64,000 bases of DNA, taken from positions 1 through 64,000 of the forward strand of contig NZ_OEQK01000006.1 of assembly GCF_900240405.1 (NCBI RefSeq), read 5' to 3'. Below the pieces are notes generated by a model. The model was not told the origin of the DNA. It saw only the letters and a list, made by a program, of their open reading frames with translations, and did not search any database. Positions 53,822 through 62,831 of this stretch are shown here, in pieces. Made by a program: the position numbers and the translations under genes. The stretch comes from Salirhabdus sp. Marseille-P4669 (lineage in GTDB: Bacteria > Bacillota > Bacilli > Bacillales > Alkalibacillaceae). The first letter of the stretch is position 1; each line of letters begins with the position of its first letter.

Positions 53822-54421
53822 TTGAAAAAATATTTAATGGTTGGAGCATGTGCAGCTACATTACTTATTTCGGCCTGCGCCAAGGATGAAGCAGGCTTAG
53901 GAGATGAAGATCAACAAGCATTACGAGGAAATGATATGGAGATTCGAAACACTCGAACATCTGAAGAACAGCAAAGTACTCAGTTTGGATATGTTCGTTA
54001 TGACAAAAAACAACTAAATCAAGATCAGGAACAACAGAACGTACCAATGATGGACAGAGAAGCAACTGCTAATATGATTACGAGGACATTGCTGAAACTT
54101 AATGGCATTGAGGAGGCGGCAACTTTAGTTACGGATGATGCGACTTTCGTTGCCTATACAAAATCGGAGGATGCAGAACAAGAATGGGCAGCTGACACAG
54201 TAAAACGTACAGCATTAAGTATGCTCCCTAGCTGGTTTGATGTATATATTTCCGATCAACCAACTGCCTATGAAGATTTACAGGCATTAGGAAATAATAA
54301 AGTTACAGAGGCGGATGATAAAAAAGCAATTGATAATTTAAAGAAACGGTTCCGTTCCGAAAGCCCACAAGGACAGGACCCAGAAAATTATCAACATAAT
54401 GGAAATGGAAACAATATGTGA
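53822..54421 (+). CDS. yutC: YhcN/YlaJ-type sporulation lipoprotein, YutC
   Basis: A 199-aa lipoprotein: signal peptide with lipobox LISAC (Cys18-19 region), an acidic Gln/Asn-rich linker and a YhcN/YlaJ domain (about 80-165) with ITRTLLKLNGIEEAATLVTDD and WAADTVKRTALSMLPSWFDVYISD. Members sit on the forespore membrane and affect germination. Start is TTG 53822 after GGAGG. TTGACA at 53755-53760 with a poor -10 (TAACTA) may be its promoter. Confidence 0.87.
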   Translation: MKKYLMVGACAATLLISACAKDEAGLGDEDQQALRGNDMEIRNTRTSEEQQSTQFGYVRYDKKQLNQDQEQQNVPMMDREATANMITRTLLKLNGIEEAATLVTDDATFVAYTKSEDAEQEWAADTVKRTALSMLPSWFDVYISDQPTAYEDLQALGNNKVTEADDKKAIDNLKKRFRSESPQGQDPENYQHNGNGNNM

Positions 54422-54428
54422 TGATTAA

Positions 54429-54459
54429 AACAAGCAACACTTTCGTTGCTTGTTTTTGT
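54429..54459 (+). terminator. yutC terminator
   Basis: AACAAGCAAC/GTTGCTTGTT hairpin followed by TTTGTTT. Confidence 0.85.
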
Positions 54460-54551
54460 TTAACATATTTTTATACAAGTATTACCATTTATGTTTTTAC
54501 CGGGGAAATCAAAAGATAGGAGTATGAACAGTTTACTCGGAGGGGAATCAT

Positions 54552-55529
54552 ATGAAAACATTGGTAAGCATTCTTATTTTAGGAATGTTACTTATATGCT
54601 CGATAACAATCGAAGCAACAGAAACACCTTCTAAAGAAGGTCTTTTCAAAGAAAGAATGGCCTTATATAAAAAAACAGAAGCTCTCACCCAAATTCCATG
54701 GTATTACTTTGCTGCAATTGATCAATATGAGCATAACGTAAATGATGAAGAAGCATCGAAGACAGATATAATTGGGATTACGATACCCTTAGAAAAATGG
54801 AACGGAATCGCAAACCCAAATGAGGCGAATGCACAACCAATAGCAGATGTTGACCTATTTAATGGATTTGGTAAGGATGGGAACGGAGACAACTACGCGG
54901 ACCGCACTAATGATGAGGATATTCTTTATGCCTTTGCAGAGTTTATTTTAAATAATGGTTGGTCCAAGCAAGATATTAAAATTGCCTTATGGAATTATTA
55001 TCAACGAGAACTAACCGTCCAATCCATCATGAACATGGCTAAAGTTTATAAAACATTTAATACGTTAAATTTAGAAGATAATGTATTTCCCGTCCCTTTA
55101 CATGCGAACTATAGCTATCGAAACACGTGGGGCTCTCCAAGAGGATTTGGAGGCAGAAGAATACATGAAGGCACCGATATTTTTGCAAATTATGGCGTAC
55201 CTGTTCGGTCCACAACTTATGGTGTTATTGAGATGAAGGGCTGGAACCGATTTGGTGGGTGGCGTATTGGGATTCGTGACACACATAACATCTATCACTA
55301 TTACGCACATTTAAATGGGTTTGAGAAAAATGTAGAAGTAGGCAATGTAGTTAAACCAGGAGATGTCGTTGGCTATGTAGGCGCTTCTGGATATGGCCCG
55401 CCAGGCACCTCAGGTAAATTCCCTCCCCACTTACATTACGGAATGTATCGGGACAACGGTAAAACAGAATGGTCCTTTGACCCATATCCGTATTTGAAGA
55501 AGTGGGAAAGGCTGGAAAGAGTGAAATAA
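54552..55529 (+). CDS. lytH: M23 peptidase, spore L-Ala-D-Glu endopeptidase-like (LytH/YunA)
   Basis: A 325-aa exported protein: signal peptide about 1-22, an N-terminal helical domain and a C-terminal M23 (LytM) domain from about 190. Metal ligands are H and D in RRIHEGTD (about 200-207) and the HLH of FPPHLHYG. B. subtilis LytH (YunA) trims cortex peptide side chains to single L-Ala in late sporulation. Length equals the family norm. GGAGGGGA RBS. In B. subtilis lipA (yutB) precedes it; here it does not. Confidence 0.9.
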   Translation: MKTLVSILILGMLLICSITIEATETPSKEGLFKERMALYKKTEALTQIPWYYFAAIDQYEHNVNDEEASKTDIIGITIPLEKWNGIANPNEANAQPIADVDLFNGFGKDGNGDNYADRTNDEDILYAFAEFILNNGWSKQDIKIALWNYYQRELTVQSIMNMAKVYKTFNTLNLEDNVFPVPLHANYSYRNTWGSPRGFGGRRIHEGTDIFANYGVPVRSTTYGVIEMKGWNRFGGWRIGIRDTHNIYHYYAHLNGFEKNVEVGNVVKPGDVVGYVGASGYGPPGTSGKFPPHLHYGMYRDNGKTEWSFDPYPYLKKWERLERVK

Positions 55530-55537
55530 AATGAAGA

Positions 55538-55567
55538 GAACCCGAAGAGGAACTTCTCTTCGGGTTC
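55538..55567 (+). terminator. lytH terminator
   Basis: GAACCCGAAGAG/CTCTTCGGGTTC perfect stem, followed by ATCCTTTTTATT. Confidence 0.82.
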
Positions 55568-55574
55568 ATCCTTT

Positions 55575-55685
55575 TTATTCCGCTTTTTGTTTAGCAACCT
55601 TTCTCGCATGCATCACACTAACTGCTAAACCACCCCAGATAATCACAATACCCACTACTGCCATTACAATAGCTCCAGCTGTCAT
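55575..55685 (-). CDS. MetS-like small subunit of an NSS transporter
   Basis: A 36-aa protein reading MTAGAIVMAVVGIVIIWG followed by GLAVSVMHARKVAKQKAE: one transmembrane helix (about 4-25) and a basic tail. Its ATG shares a base with the TAA of the upstream transporter (TAATG), and AAGGAGGTG lies 9 nt before it inside the transporter gene. This is the layout of MetP-MetS (methionine/alanine importer of Corynebacterium), where the tiny subunit is needed for transport. Confidence 0.88.
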   Translation of the reverse strand: MTAGAIVMAVVGIVIIWGGLAVSVMHARKVAKQKAE

Positions 55686-57247
55686 TATTGGGACACCTCC
55701 TTGCTGTCTTTTGAACTTGTCGGAGCTTTATAGTTATAGGATAAATCATTATTTGGCCATTTTTTCATTGCAAATACCGCTCCTATCGCCATCGCTCCAA
55801 TTGCTACTAGCCAGCCATAATTGAACAAGAATTCGAGAGGATATCCACCATAGAAGGTACGGTCTCCTGTTGCAGGATCAACTGTCCCTACTAAATCTTT
55901 CTTAAGATTTTGAAGCATCATGTAACCAAGTACAATCGGTGTAATAACCCCTAAGCTGAATCGCCACCACAAACCTAGTTTGATGTCAGAAACAGAGTTT
56001 GCGTGATTTTGTAAATCTTTTAGCGATTTTGCATACCATGCGACTGCAACCACTTCAAACAGTCCTGCTAATGCAACACCATATGAGTTAATGAAATAAT
56101 CTACAGAATCTAAGAAGTTTAAGCCACCTTTTGTTGCATAGATTAAACCAATAAGAGCAGCAAGACCTCCACCGGCAAATACTGCAGTTGACCTTGAGAT
56201 ATTTAATTTTTCTTGCAGCCCTGCAACATAGGTTTCGGAAATAGAAATTAAAGATGATAAACCTGCTAATACTAAGGATGCAAAGAACAAAATACCAAAT
56301 GCATCCCCCCAGAATCCACCCATTTCATTAATAATAGTAGGAAATACCGAGAATGCTAAAATTACTCCATCGCTCACAACTTCTGTTACAGGTTGCTCTG
56401 TTGCTGAAGCCATAAATCCAAGAGCAGCAAATACCCCAATACCTGCTAATAATTCAAAGGAAGAGTTAGCAAAACCTGTAATGAATGCATTGTTTGTAAT
56501 ATCCGATTTTTTATCTAGATAAGAAGAATAGGTAATCATGATCGCAAAGCCAATCGATAAACTAAAGAAAATTTGACCATATGCCGCAACCCATACTTCA
56601 CCATTCATTATTTCACTCCAGTTAGGTTGGAAGAATGTATTTAATCCATCCATAGCACCATCAAGAGTTAACGCACGAATAACTAAAATAAGAAATAATA
56701 CCACCAATAAAGGAATGAAGATCTTGTTTGCTAGTTCAATACCTTTTCGAACACCTGCAAAAAGAACTCCTAAAACAACGAACCAAATAACAATTAAAAC
56801 AACCAAAATAATTGGTACAAATCCACCGAATACTCCGGCATCAGCTACTTGAAGAAAATCAGATAGTAAGAACCCTTGTGTGTCATCTCCCCATTGTTGG
56901 CCAATAGAATAATATGCATAAATTGCAGCCCAAGCAATAATAACACCATAATAAGTGGAGATAACAAATGATACGAGTACTTGCCACCAACCAATCCATT
57001 CAAAGCCTTTACTTACTCTACCTAATGATTTAGGAGCAGATCCCCGATACTTATGACCGATTGTATATTCCATAATGAGTAGTGGAATACCAGCAGTCAG
57101 CAAGGCAAATAAGTAAGGAATAAAGAATGCTCCTCCTCCATTTTCATAGGCAACTGCTGGAAAACGCCAAATGTTACCTAATCCAATGGCAGAACCCATT
57201 GCAGCTAATAAAAAGCCTAATCGTGTTCCCCACTGCGCACGATTCAT
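55685..57247 (-). CDS. sodium-dependent NSS-family amino acid transporter
   Basis: A 520-aa neurotransmitter:sodium symporter homologue with about 12 membrane helices. GFLLAAMGSAIGLGNIWRFPAVAYENGGGAF (about 10-40) is the family's TM1 sodium and substrate site; SGSxxxL-like and FFSLSIGFAIMITYSSYL (TM6) follow. Substrate is probably Met or Ala by analogy with MetP, since it is coupled to a MetS subunit. The start at 57247 follows GGGAGGAG; the frame is open to 57334. Confidence 0.92.
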   Translation of the reverse strand: MNRAQWGTRLGFLLAAMGSAIGLGNIWRFPAVAYENGGGAFFIPYLFALLTAGIPLLIMEYTIGHKYRGSAPKSLGRVSKGFEWIGWWQVLVSFVISTYYGVIIAWAAIYAYYSIGQQWGDDTQGFLLSDFLQVADAGVFGGFVPIILVVLIVIWFVVLGVLFAGVRKGIELANKIFIPLLVVLFLILVIRALTLDGAMDGLNTFFQPNWSEIMNGEVWVAAYGQIFFSLSIGFAIMITYSSYLDKKSDITNNAFITGFANSSFELLAGIGVFAALGFMASATEQPVTEVVSDGVILAFSVFPTIINEMGGFWGDAFGILFFASLVLAGLSSLISISETYVAGLQEKLNISRSTAVFAGGGLAALIGLIYATKGGLNFLDSVDYFINSYGVALAGLFEVVAVAWYAKSLKDLQNHANSVSDIKLGLWWRFSLGVITPIVLGYMMLQNLKKDLVGTVDPATGDRTFYGGYPLEFLFNYGWLVAIGAMAIGAVFAMKKWPNNDLSYNYKAPTSSKDSKEVSQ

Positions 57248-57360
57248 ATTACTTCTCCTCCCTTTTTTTACATTTCCTTGTACATTACAAATAATATGAC
57301 CCTGGTACAAGATAAATGTTTTAAAAATATTCATTTTTCTGATAATTAAAACTTGTCTGT

Positions 57361-57389
57361 ATTATACAGTCTTATGGTACTAGTGTCAA
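57361..57389 (-). promoter_or_regulatory. consensus promoter of the NSS transporter operon
   Basis: TTGACA (57389-57384), 17-nt spacer, TATAAT (57366-57361): a perfect sigma-A promoter. The leader of about 105 nt carries the inverted repeat CTTGTAC (57287-57293) / GTACAAG (57305-57311). Confidence 0.93.
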
Positions 57390-57439
57390 AGGGAATTTTT
57401 GATTGTCCGTGGGCTATTAAAATTTATCGAATGATAAAG

Positions 57440-57467
57440 AAAAAGCCCCTATTTATAGGGACTTTTC
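57440..57467 (-). terminator. nhaC terminator
   Basis: AAAAGTCCCTA/TAGGGGCTTTT stem followed by TCTTTATC on the minus strand. Confidence 0.82.
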
Positions 57468-59018
57468 TTCAATCTCATCTTTTAATAAATATTTCATCAC
57501 AAAGGAAATAAGCAATAGTAAAATAATACTTACTAAAATGGACAGAAGGATTTGCTCTGTTATACCTAGAACGATATAACCGGTAGCAGCTACTACCGCT
57601 CCAATAATTGCATATGGGAGCTGGGTCATAACGTGATCTATATGATTGGAGCCTGCTCCAGTTGAGGACAAGATGGTTGTATCGGATATTGGTGAACAAT
57701 GATCACCAAACACAGATCCAGCCAGCACCGCTGCAAGAGTAGGTAAAAACATATCTACATCTAAATTAGCTGCTATACTTCCTGCAATCGGAAGCATAAT
57801 TCCAAAGGTACCCCATGAAGTGCCGGTAGCAAATGCCATTACTCCACATAATAGAAAAATAATGAAAGGTAAATATTCTACTTTAAGTTCGGATTGCTCT
57901 ACAAGGTTTGCTAAATAAGGACCTGTTTCCAGTAGCTCAATAACTGCCCCAAGCATCCAAGCTAAAAGTAAGATATAAATAGCAGGCAGCATGGATTTTG
58001 TACCTTCTACGATAACCTTTCCATTGGTAGCACTTGAGTGTCTATTAAGCAAATATAAAACCATCGCAACGATAACACCTATTAAACCACCAAGAAATAA
58101 CGAGAAATTTACATCCGTGTTATTAAATATCGCAAATATATCCACAGATCCAGTTGTATTCTGAATTCCAGTAACAATCATAGACGTGATTGTTACTCCA
58201 ATTAATACAATAATTGGGATTAACAAAAATGAAACATGTCCTTTTTTCGATTCTATTAAATCATCTTCCATCCCATTATTAAGATCTTTTCGATTCGGAT
58301 CCACTAATTCACCAGTTTGAATCGCTCTTCTTTCATGAATCTTCATAGGACCAATATCCAATTTTAATAAAATAACAATGAAAACAAATAGTAATGCCAC
58401 AATAGCATACAAGTTCATCGGAATCATTTTAACAAATGCTTCTAGAGGCTCATATTGAATCAATTTATTCTCTTCAATAATTACGGCAAGTGTTCCAATG
58501 ATATAAGCTCCCCAACTTGAAATAGGTGCTAGAACCGTAATCGGCGCTGAGGTCGAATCAATAATATACGCAAGCTTTGCTCTTGATACTCGATATCTAT
58601 CTGTTAATGGACGCGCAACCTGCCCTACAGCCAAGCTATTAAAATAATCATCTATAAAGATAACAATACCTAAAAACGATGGTACTAGCTGTGCACCTTT
58701 TCTCGTTTTTACTTTGGTGATAGCCCAATCGCCGAACGCTTTCGTTCCTCCAGAGGCTGCCATATACGCAGTCATAATCCCTAAGAAAATTAAAAACAGC
58801 AGTAAATATACATTTCCTAAATTAACTGCACCTTCTGCTACAAAGATGTCAGAAAAAGATGACCAAATTGTCTTGAGCCCCTGTAAAACATCAAACTCCG
58901 TTATAATTAGAGCTCCAATTATAATTCCTACACCAAGTGATAATAATACCTTTCTCGTTAATAAAACTAAAATAATCATCACAATTGGCGGTATTAATGA
59001 ATATATCGTACCAACCAT
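57453..59018 (-). CDS. nhaC: Na+/H+ antiporter, NhaC family
   Basis: A 521-aa protein with about 12 membrane helices of the NhaC family. Typical are GIVIFIDDYFNSLAVGQVARPLTDRYRVSRAKLAYI (about 113-147) and FGDHCSPISDTTILSSTGA near the C-terminus, which hold the acidic and polar ion-site residues. It exchanges Na+ for H+; some relatives are malate or amino-acid coupled. GGAAGGAAG RBS. Consistent with a salt-tolerant host. Confidence 0.9.
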   Translation of the reverse strand: MVGTIYSLIPPIVMIILVLLTRKVLLSLGVGIIIGALIITEFDVLQGLKTIWSSFSDIFVAEGAVNLGNVYLLLFLIFLGIMTAYMAASGGTKAFGDWAITKVKTRKGAQLVPSFLGIVIFIDDYFNSLAVGQVARPLTDRYRVSRAKLAYIIDSTSAPITVLAPISSWGAYIIGTLAVIIEENKLIQYEPLEAFVKMIPMNLYAIVALLFVFIVILLKLDIGPMKIHERRAIQTGELVDPNRKDLNNGMEDDLIESKKGHVSFLLIPIIVLIGVTITSMIVTGIQNTTGSVDIFAIFNNTDVNFSLFLGGLIGVIVAMVLYLLNRHSSATNGKVIVEGTKSMLPAIYILLLAWMLGAVIELLETGPYLANLVEQSELKVEYLPFIIFLLCGVMAFATGTSWGTFGIMLPIAGSIAANLDVDMFLPTLAAVLAGSVFGDHCSPISDTTILSSTGAGSNHIDHVMTQLPYAIIGAVVAATGYIVLGITEQILLSILVSIILLLLISFVMKYLLKDEIEEKSL

Positions 59019-59060
59019 ATATCTCTTCCTTCCTAAACATTAATAGCATATCTTGATGTA

Positions 59061-59099
59061 AAAAAAGGTAATGACAGAGCTATCTCTATCATTACCTTT
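59061..59099 (-). terminator. yunB terminator
   Basis: AAAGGTAATGA-TAGAG pairs with CTCTG-TCATTACCTTT, followed by TTTTTACATC on the minus strand. Confidence 0.92.
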
Positions 59100-59160
59100 G
59101 TTAGTCTATCACTTTTACTATTCACGTTACAAGCAAATTTTAACCAATTTATTTAACTCT

Positions 59161-59949
59161 TTATTCTTGAAGGGAATCATACGGAACCGTTACCTCAGGA
59201 CCGTCACTCCCACCACCACTACCAAAGAATTCTGGTACATCTCCAGGAATTAGTTGTCCATCTAAATATACATTTTGCGTATACTCAGCAATTTCAGTGG
59301 AAAATGGAACAACGATTTGAACGGTAACCTTTAAGTCCATGGTTAAATTTAAAAATGTATTGTTGATTCCTAACTCTTCTTTTTTAATGCTTATATCGGA
59401 CTGTGCAACGCCGATGATTGAAAATCGAATTGGTATTTGGGGACCCAGGTTCGCAAGTAGTGTATTGTTTGTCGCTTGCCCTAATGGTACCGATGTAAAT
59501 GCGGAACTTTGATTTAAATTATCTGGATCAATTTCTTCCTCCGTTGATTCTGGCTGCACGTCTAAAGACATTTCAGGAATGGGGTCACCCCGCTCTACCC
59601 TTTTTAAGTAATTTTCAACTCGATATTGAGCATTCCGTTGAATTGTGTTTACAACAACAGGATCCCAACCGTATGAAATAAGATTGCCTTGTTCATCAAA
59701 CTCTAAGCTAGCTAATCGAGCGCCTTCTAAATCATCCATCATTTTTTTACTAATTGCTTGATTGATCGCTTGTCTTGCAACTTGTTCAATTCTTTGTTCT
59801 GCAATATCCATTAAAGTAGGTCGTATTTGCTTATCAATTAATTCTAAGCTAACAAATACAGTAAAAATGAATACAATTAATGTAATAATAAATACTCTGC
59901 CTACTGGAGGCGGTCCTTTTCTTTGTTGCTTTCCAAATTTTCTTCTCAC
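59161..59949 (-). CDS. yunB: sporulation protein YunB
   Basis: A 262-aa protein: basic N-terminus, one membrane helix (about 18-38), then an extracytoplasmic domain with AINQAISKKM and the conserved DLKVTVQIVVPFST segment. YunB is made in the mother cell under sigma-E in B. subtilis and is needed for efficient sporulation. The start is GTG 59949, 8 nt after GGAGG. A Ser/Pro/acidic low-complexity stretch (about 125-150) is present. Confidence 0.9.
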   Translation of the reverse strand: MRRKFGKQQRKGPPPVGRVFIITLIVFIFTVFVSLELIDKQIRPTLMDIAEQRIEQVARQAINQAISKKMMDDLEGARLASLEFDEQGNLISYGWDPVVVNTIQRNAQYRVENYLKRVERGDPIPEMSLDVQPESTEEEIDPDNLNQSSAFTSVPLGQATNNTLLANLGPQIPIRFSIIGVAQSDISIKKEELGINNTFLNLTMDLKVTVQIVVPFSTEIAEYTQNVYLDGQLIPGDVPEFFGSGGGSDGPEVTVPYDSLQE

Positions 59950-60040
59950 ACCTAATACCTCCTCTGTACAATCTATGCAAGTACAAAGAAGGGTTGACCA
60001 ATTTTTTTATGGAAAATTTCTTAACTTTTTACTCATGACT

Positions 60041-60074
60041 AAAAACGCTTGAATTTTATCATCCAAGCGTTTTT
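60041..60074 (-). terminator. yunC terminator
   Basis: AAAAACGCTTG/CAAGCGTTTTT stem with an 11-12-nt loop. Confidence 0.88.
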
Positions 60075-60099
60075 AGAATGTATTTTTTATCCAATTTTA

Positions 60100-60402
60100 C
60101 TACAATAACAATAATGCTTCTTTACAGTTCATTCCTTCTTCCCAACCATACTTCTCTTTGGATGCAATTGTTACTTTATCGAGAGGCGCTTCTAATAACT
60201 GTTCAATTGTTTTGACACCAACTGCTCTTCCTGCCACAATTTCACGCTCGTATAACTTATCACTTAATAAGTCTACATCTAATGCGCCACACATAATATA
60301 GCCAACCTCATTGGAAACTACTAACAAGTTAGTCTTCGGTAATTTAACTTGCACAGCAGTAAATGCTTTATCGTCAATCCATAAAGGTTTAACAGTAACC
60401 AA
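60100..60402 (-). CDS. yunC: YunC-like DUF1805 protein
   Basis: A 100-aa soluble protein of the DUF1805 family: KLPKTNLLVVSNEVGYIMCGALDVDLL (about 19-45), then AGRAVGVKTIEQLLEAPL. Function unknown. The start is placed at TTG 60402 because MVTVKPLWID aligns with the family N-terminus and GGAG lies just upstream; an ATG at 60429 lies in a hairpin without RBS. Probably cotranscribed with yunD. Confidence 0.82.
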   Translation of the reverse strand: MVTVKPLWIDDKAFTAVQVKLPKTNLLVVSNEVGYIMCGALDVDLLSDKLYEREIVAGRAVGVKTIEQLLEAPLDKVTIASKEKYGWEEGMNCKEALLLL

Positions 60403-60417
60403 CTTGCTCCACGCTCC

Positions 60418-60440
60418 CTTCTCATACAATGTATGAGAAG
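60418..60440 (-). promoter_or_regulatory. intercistronic hairpin yunD-yunC
   Basis: CTTCTCATAC-ATT-GTATGAGAAG: a perfect 10-bp stem with 3-nt loop whose 3' end abuts the yunC RBS. No T-run follows, so it is more likely a processing, stability or RBS-access element than a terminator. Confidence 0.55.
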
Positions 60441-60463
60441 AGCTTGGAAATGTGAACTACGAT

Positions 60464-61858
60464 TTACCCATTCCTTCTTATTAACGAGTATGTTAACAAA
60501 TCTCGTAAAAATTCAGGTAAAAAGTACTTCTTATCTTTTGCACGCGATACGGAGGGAAGTAACGTGCCAAACGTAAACGTATCAGCAGTTGCTAACGTGT
60601 ACACTTTATTTAAGTCTAATGGTTCATTATTGATTAAGACATGAAGGATTCGTTCCTCACCATCATGCCCTTTTTTTGTTTTCAAAACGATATTAGAGAA
60701 TATCATTTTTCCAATTTGCTTACCTCTGAAACCAAATCCTTTAAGCTCATATTCCATAAACGATTTCGTGTGGACCATTCGTAACGTCTCTAACAATTGG
60801 TCCCCAACTATAGAAACAGTGGCAGGATTTATAGGGTGAGGACAAATGCGATGGATATCCTCTCTTGTAATGTCCCCCATCGGCAAATCCTCAAGCAAAA
60901 CACCTGCATTAAGCATTGCACAATCGGCTTTTGTCCACTCCCTTAGAAGGTCAGTTAAATCCGTCATAAGCGCACTTTCTTTAAACCAATTAACTTTTAA
61001 TGGATCTTTTAATGAAATTATTTTTTCATCTAAAATTTGATGTGCTTGACCCTCGTACTTGTTAAGCAGACTTAGGACCTCTTCGTCTTCAGGGGCGTTT
61101 GTTAAATCCATTGCTTTGGCAGATTTCGTAATAATTCGCTTTTGGCTGTGATCCCACTCTATGCATGCCTCTCCTACATAAAAGCCATGTTTCCCGACAG
61201 CTCCTAACAACGTATCCTTTACCATTTCTCCATCTTTTAATAAATGATGCGTATGTCCACCTACTATAAAATCAATATTGTTATAGTTGTTACTAATGTA
61301 TTCATCCTCACTAAAACCTAAATGAGATAGAAGAATCACAATATCACTTTGGGAAGAAAGCGTAGGTAGAAACGTATCTAATGCATCATAAGGTGATATC
61401 GCGTTCCAGCCTAATGGTTGGTAAAAGGCGTTAAATGGTGCTGTTAGTCCCATCACTCCAACCTTCAAGCCACTTTTTGTTTCTAGAATCGTATAAGGTT
61501 TTAACCAGTTAGGTGTTTTTTTCTCAACTGGATGAATGTTAGCACATACTACTTCAAAGCTTGCATCCTTATATAAAGTATGAAAACTTTCACTAGGCAG
61601 TGTTATTCCTTCGTTATTTCCAATTGTAACTGCATGATAGCCACCATGGTTTAACAACTCCACATTGGATTTACCTAAAGACGCTTCTGTAATTGGATGA
61701 AAACGATCGATATGGTCCCCATTATCAAATAAAAAATAGGATTCCTTTTTTTGTTCATGATTTTGTTTTCTTTGCTTCAAGAAATGAGCAATTTTCGGCC
61801 AATTTTCAAAATGGCTATGAATGTCACTCGTAAAGTAAAGATAAATATTTTCGACCAT
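60464..61858 (-). CDS. yunD: 5'-nucleotidase/metallophosphatase, YunD
   Basis: A 464-aa two-domain protein of the UshA/5'-nucleotidase family but without a signal peptide, so cytoplasmic. The metallophosphatase domain has SDIHSH, FDNGDHIDRF, GNNEG (GNHE equivalent), HLGF and GGHTHH; the C-terminal nucleotidase domain begins about 300. It hydrolyses nucleotides or related phosphoesters. GAGGAG RBS; 14 nt after yunE. Confidence 0.9.
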   Translation of the reverse strand: MVENIYLYFTSDIHSHFENWPKIAHFLKQRKQNHEQKKESYFLFDNGDHIDRFHPITEASLGKSNVELLNHGGYHAVTIGNNEGITLPSESFHTLYKDASFEVVCANIHPVEKKTPNWLKPYTILETKSGLKVGVMGLTAPFNAFYQPLGWNAISPYDALDTFLPTLSSQSDIVILLSHLGFSEDEYISNNYNNIDFIVGGHTHHLLKDGEMVKDTLLGAVGKHGFYVGEACIEWDHSQKRIITKSAKAMDLTNAPEDEEVLSLLNKYEGQAHQILDEKIISLKDPLKVNWFKESALMTDLTDLLREWTKADCAMLNAGVLLEDLPMGDITREDIHRICPHPINPATVSIVGDQLLETLRMVHTKSFMEYELKGFGFRGKQIGKMIFSNIVLKTKKGHDGEERILHVLINNEPLDLNKVYTLATADTFTFGTLLPSVSRAKDKKYFLPEFLRDLLTYSLIRRNG

Positions 61859-61872
61859 TTACGTGTCTCCTC

Positions 61873-62694
61873 TTATCTTAAACCTTCCCAAATTAAATTA
61901 ATGCCTACTAATATGATTAAAATGCGTAAAACCCACTCAATCGTTTCATTTTTCATTCGTTGACTCGCTTTAGCTCCTACAGTTCCTCCGAACCAAGCAC
62001 CAATAATAAAGAATAAAGCATAGCCCCAAATAATATGCCCAAGTGCAATATGGGCAACGGAACTAATACTACTCGATATAAAAATCATGAACATCGAAGT
62101 TGGTGCTGCAATATGAGCAGGGAAGCCAAATAACATGATCATGGTCGGCACCATTAAGGAGCCTCCACCAATTCCAAAAAGCCCAGAGCATGTTCCAACA
62201 AAAAACGCAATAAGTAGAGCTACTGGTATAGAATAGGAATATGTATATGTTTCGCCATTATGTGTAAATGTCCTTTGAAAACCTTTAGTATTGGTGCTAA
62301 GTTTACTCGCAGAAATTCTTTTGCGTACAAAAAACATGGCGGAAATAATAATCATTAAAATTCCAAAATATAATTTAAAGCTTTCTCCTTCAATATAACG
62401 ATTCAACCAGACACCGAATAAGGAGCCAGGAATACTAGCTATTAAAAAAATCGATCCACTTTTTATATCTACACGTTTATATTTTATATATGCGTATGTA
62501 GAAGAAAGACCTGTAAACACCATTACTAATAAAGACATACCAACTAGTGTTTGGGGAGTTGCCCAAGAAAAGTCTTCGAAAAAATTTGCTAAAATTAAAA
62601 TGGATGGAACAAAAATCACTCCACCACCTAATCCTGCAATACTACCGAGAAAAGCTGTACAAAACCCAATAACGATGAGTAAAATATACATCAT
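61873..62694 (-). CDS. yunE: TauE/SafE-family membrane exporter, YunE
   Basis: A 273-aa protein with about eight membrane helices and the two family repeats: GSIAGLGGGVIFVPSI near 17-32 and GTCSGLFGIGGGSLMVPTMIM in the second half. The family moves sulfite or organosulfur anions; the substrate here is unknown. First gene of a likely yunE-yunD-yunC unit. Confidence 0.9.
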   Translation of the reverse strand: MMYILLIVIGFCTAFLGSIAGLGGGVIFVPSILILANFFEDFSWATPQTLVGMSLLVMVFTGLSSTYAYIKYKRVDIKSGSIFLIASIPGSLFGVWLNRYIEGESFKLYFGILMIIISAMFFVRKRISASKLSTNTKGFQRTFTHNGETYTYSYSIPVALLIAFFVGTCSGLFGIGGGSLMVPTMIMLFGFPAHIAAPTSMFMIFISSSISSVAHIALGHIIWGYALFFIIGAWFGGTVGAKASQRMKNETIEWVLRILIILVGINLIWEGLR

Positions 62695-62785
62695 GTAGAA
62701 TCCCTACTATCTGTAAAATTTTCTTCCTCTAACATGTGATTCCTATTTTATCATAATGTTTTATTGTATAGAAACGTAATGAAAT

Positions 62786-62822
62786 AGAAATAACCCCGTT
62801 CCTTTTAAGAAACGGGGTTATC
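62786..62822 (-). terminator. suf operon terminator
   Basis: ATAACCCCGTT/AACGGGGTTAT stem followed by TTCTATTTC on the minus strand, just after sufB. Confidence 0.85.
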
Positions 62823-62831
62823 TTACACTTA

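Noticed and set aside
55531-55824. Plus-strand 97-codon frame after lytH
   Set aside because: It starts within the lytH terminator and is antisense to the MetS-like gene and the NSS transporter end.
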